DNA from: Peptoniphilus obesi ph1
GTDB taxonomy: Bacteria > Bacillota > Clostridia > Tissierellales > Peptoniphilaceae
Reading direction: 5' to 3'
Assembly: GCF_000311865.1 (NCBI RefSeq)
Contig: NZ_HE978580.1
Location: 307,865 to 371,864 of the forward strand
Length of the DNA stretch: 64,000 nt
Position 1 is the stretch's first letter; each line of letters begins with the position of its first letter. A model generated the notes under the pieces. That model was not told the DNA's origin and ran no database searches. It saw only the letters and a list, made by a program, of their open reading frames with translations. The translations under genes were made by a program, and so were the position numbers. Below, piece by piece: positions 62,701 to 64,000 of the stretch.

Positions 62701-62809
62701 GATAAGATCCATCTCTTGCAACTTGGCTCTTTTCAAAATTTGCTAAAATTATCCCATTATTCATTTCAGCAATTGTAGACTTATCGTAATTTGTAGTTGT
62801 TTCAGACAT
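59780..62809 (-). CDS. hsdR: Type I restriction enzyme, R subunit
   Basis: Motor and nuclease subunit, 1009 residues. The PD-(D/E)XK nuclease is at the N-terminus: DVTILVNGLPLVHVELKKRG (near 158-177) carries the acidic residues and Lys. The SF2 helicase follows, with Walker A HTTGSGKT (near 313), DECH box FIFDECHRSQFGD, TGTPIF, and motif VI IQAYSRTNRI. The C-terminal domain binds HsdM. All motifs look intact. AAAGGAG precedes the ATG and hsdS ends 19 nt upstream. hsdM is presumed beyond the right edge of the window. Confidence 0.96.
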   Translation of the reverse strand: MSETTTNYDKSTIAEMNNGIILANFEKSQVARDGSYQSEADLERQMVENLVAQGYEYIKLSSNKDLYSNLKTQIEKLNKVSFSSEEWSRFLLEYLDAPNDGMIEKTRKIQEDNIYDFTFDDGQVKNIKIIDKKNIHNNFLQVTNQVKGVGKANNRYDVTILVNGLPLVHVELKKRGVDLHEAFNQIHRYSKESFNSEASLYRFVQIFVISNGTYTRYFANTAAQSKNNYEFTCEWADAKNKVICDLEDFTKTFFEKRVILEVLTKYCIFDVSNTLLIMRPYQIAATERILWKIRSSYEAKKAGRPEAGGFIWHTTGSGKTLTSFKAARLATDLDYIDKVFFVVDRKDLDYQTMKEYQRFQPDSVNGSKDTKELKKCIEKDDNRIVVTTIQKLNEFVKRNQTHEIYDKHCVFIFDECHRSQFGDAQRNIRKAFKKYYQFGFTGTPIFSENSLNGETTAGIFGAQLHSYVITDAIRDGKVLKFKVDYNNITAKFKSAEKEEDEQKLKKLENKMLLHPERITEITKYILDVFDTKTHRNEYYDLKHRRMNGFNAMFAVQSVDAAKLYYEEFKRQQKDLPEDKKLRVATIYSFVENEEQRAIGEISEENFDVSAMDSTAKEFLDKVISDYNGYFKTNYSTSGGEFQNYYKDLSLKVKENKIDLLIVVGMFLTGFDAPTLNTLFVDKNLRYHGLIQAYSRTNRILNSVKTFGNIVCFRDLEKATQDAIKTFGDENSLNIILEKSYEDYMHGFTDEESGEIIKGYVDICNEIVDKFPEPTEIVLEADKKEFAKLFGELLKSENILKNFDEFENFEKIISDRQMQDMKSVYVDIRQSTINPGHGGDPGSGENQVDFSDVEFQIDLLKTDEINLDYILSLILEKSKENEDVESIKAEVRRVIRSSLGTRAKEDLIIDFINTTNLSELNNTDDVLESFYSFAKKEKESNIKNLVEEERLKDGSTRFIGKAIDKGYVEYAGDELDRIIPPTSRRRGAREKKKESVLEKIRKIVEVFVGI

Positions 62810-62828
62810 AGCTACTCCTTTCTATTAT

Positions 62829-63443
62829 CTATTTAGGAAAATTTAACAATTTCTCTCTATAATATTCATATTGCTTTTGTCTTAACTCTATTTCTCTTGG
62901 CAAACCTTGTGAAATATCATTAATCAAAGTCTCAAAATTATCAAGAATAGAAACCACATACTCTTGAACCTCTAAAGACGGAACTGGTATTTTAATCTTT
63001 GAATACCTAGAAATCCATAACCTTTTATGTTCACTAATATCAATATTTATAGTCGTCATATAATAATAACAATACCTAAAATTTATATTATTTTTAGCTT
63101 TTAAAATTTTCATAGCAGATGATTTAACCTTAAAATCAAAATCAACCCAGTGTTTTCCAGAAGTAAAATCATCAAATATAACAACTGGACTATTCTTATC
63201 AGCTCTGTAAATTCCTTCTTCTTCATCGGTAAAGCCAAGTATAAAAGTTTTTCCAGCAGTCAATACTGGTGTATTATATTCATCTTTATATTCTGTTGTT
63301 TTAACAATATATTTTGATGGTTGTTCATATTCTAATAAATCATCTAACTTTTTCCATTCAATATCATATAAATCAATGCCAACAAGTTCGCAAGCTTCTT
63401 TTAGTATACTAAAGTAGTTTTTAGATACTATTGCTTGCTTGCT
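62829..63443 (-). pseudogene. hsdS: HsdS C-terminal half (second target-recognition domain), out of frame
   Basis: An open frame of 204 codons that continues hsdS in another reading frame. It begins [20 protein letters not shown], runs through a complete second recognition domain and ends with the conserved repeat [19 protein letters not shown]. It has no plausible start codon or ribosome site of its own; the first candidate is a TTG at 63263, well inside the domain. It is cut off from the N-terminal half by a shift at a GCAA repeat. It is undamaged otherwise, which suits a reversible OFF state better than an old pseudogene. Confidence 0.85.
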
Positions 63444-64000
63444 TTAAAATCAGATATATCTTCAAATGTCAAGAGTTTTTCACGATAATATTCATATTGT
63501 TTTTGCCTTTCTTCAATCTCTTTTGGCAGCAAACCCTGAGTTTCAGAAAGCAAATTTTGAAATTTATCCAAAACCTCAACAACTTTACTTTGAACTTCAA
63601 GCGGTGGTAAATTAATTTTAATTTTATTTAAAATATCCTGTGTTAAACTCGGTCTTGTGGTATTAGTGCTTAAAGCATTTAAATCAACAGTTTTCATAAA
63701 ATAATAAAAATATTTTGGAATAATCTTACTTTCATCAATCTCTGTATAAAAAATTGTATCTACATTCCAAAAGGCTTTATCTAAATAAAAAACATTTTCT
63801 ATTGAACCTTTTCTCGGTATAAGAACACTTGGCTTATCATATGAACATTTATCAACATTAACATCCATATAGCCTCCGCTTCCGTATACTGGAATATTTC
63901 CTTTATTTAGTTTTTTCCAATCTTTACCATTTTTTATTTTTACAATATCTTCAAGTCTTAAATTTTCCAATTCGTATTCTTTATCTTCTAAAGAATCTAA
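63428..64000 (-). CDS. hsdS: HsdS N-terminal half (first target-recognition domain), 5' end outside window
   Basis: Specificity subunit of the type I system. The frame is open to the window edge, so the true start is missing. Visible are the first recognition domain ([30 protein letters not shown]), the [19 protein letters not shown] element and the central conserved repeat [19 protein letters not shown], followed by [11 protein letters not shown] and a TAG at 63428-63430. The stop comes just after a (GCAA)3 repeat. As it stands it would make a half-size HsdS with one recognition domain, which in other type I systems can dimerise. Confidence 0.88.
   Translation of the reverse strand, partial: LDSLEDKEYELENLRLEDIVKIKNGKDWKKLNKGNIPVYGSGGYMDVNVDKCSYDKPSVLIPRKGSIENVFYLDKAFWNVDTIFYTEIDESKIIPKYFYYFMKTVDLNALSTNTTRPSLTQDILNKIKINLPPLEVQSKVVEVLDKFQNLLSETQGLLPKEIEERQKQYEYYREKLLTFEDISDFKASKQ
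63431..63444 (-). repeat. Tetranucleotide repeat (GCAA)3 at the hsdS break
   Basis: TTGCTTGCTTGCTT on the plus strand, that is 3.5 units of GCAA in coding sense. One extra unit gives [11 protein letters not shown] and restores a full-length HsdS; losing two units also does. Loss of one unit leaves it broken. Confidence 0.8.

Noticed and set aside
63431-63444. Start of a CRISPR-like or longer microsatellite array
   Set aside because: Only 3.5 units of a 4-base motif with no spacers; treated as a slippage site.

Overview
The window is chromosomal DNA of a low-GC, anaerobic Firmicute, best matched to the Peptoniphilaceae / Anaerococcus type of the Tissierellia. This rests on very AT-rich coding and spacer DNA, AGGAGG ribosome sites, canonical TTGACA/TATAAT promoters, SAM-I and T-box riboswitches, AddA/AddB-type recombination nucleases, a butyrate-type CoA-transferase and an iron alcohol dehydrogenase. 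The genus is an inference; no rRNA is present. No prophage, insertion sequence or CRISPR array was seen. Genes are densely packed and mostly on the minus strand.

Layout. 1-3.5 kb: tRNA-Leu, a small zinc-ribbon membrane protein with apt, dinB, a HAD phosphatase, and veg behind two tandem promoters. 3.5-10.1 kb: a minus-strand operon of a coiled-coil protein, an alpha/beta hydrolase, a membrane-anchored MurF, Ddl, RNase R and SmpB. 10.1-14 kb: a glutaredoxin-like pair whose first copy is killed by a nonsense codon, a HutD/Ves protein, a class I/II aminotransferase, an unknown protein and tRNA-Lys. 14-18.8 kb: aspartate kinase, a PepSY lipoprotein, and the metNIQ methionine importer under a SAM-I riboswitch. 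18.8-29.2 kb: acetate CoA-transferase, then a minus operon of an RluA-type pseudouridine synthase, AddB, AddA and a copper ATPase. 29.3-33.5 kb: an MltG-like protein without a catalytic domain, an ABC exporter and MurJ.

33.5-43.2 kb is a ten-gene minus-strand operon that holds the whole shikimate pathway and leads from chorismate to p-aminobenzoate: aroB, aroA, aroC, a fused aroE-aroK, aroQ, a fused pabA-pabB, aroF and pabC, followed by a DNA glycosylase and NAD(P)H-hydrate epimerase. There is no trp biosynthetic gene here. A TrpXYZ-like ABC importer at 44.9-47.6 kb is instead controlled by a T-box with a UGG (Trp) specifier, so the cell appears to make PABA and import tryptophan. 48-53.7 kb carries a K+/H+ antiporter, uracil permease, folD, a papain-like protein and a glutathionyl-hydroquinone-reductase-like protein.

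The two most interesting loci are near the right end. At 53.8-56.6 kb a YkvI-family transporter and an isoleucine-2-epimerase-like enzyme sit behind a classical transcription attenuator: a promoter, a 16-codon leader peptide in which 9 codons are Leu or Ile (MFNLNLNLILIINIIT), and three mutually exclusive hairpins ending in a terminator. At 59.8-64 kb a type I restriction system ends the window. Its hsdS is split exactly between its two target-recognition halves by a short GCAA tetranucleotide repeat, and one more repeat unit would restore a full-length gene. This suggests a phase-variable specificity switch.
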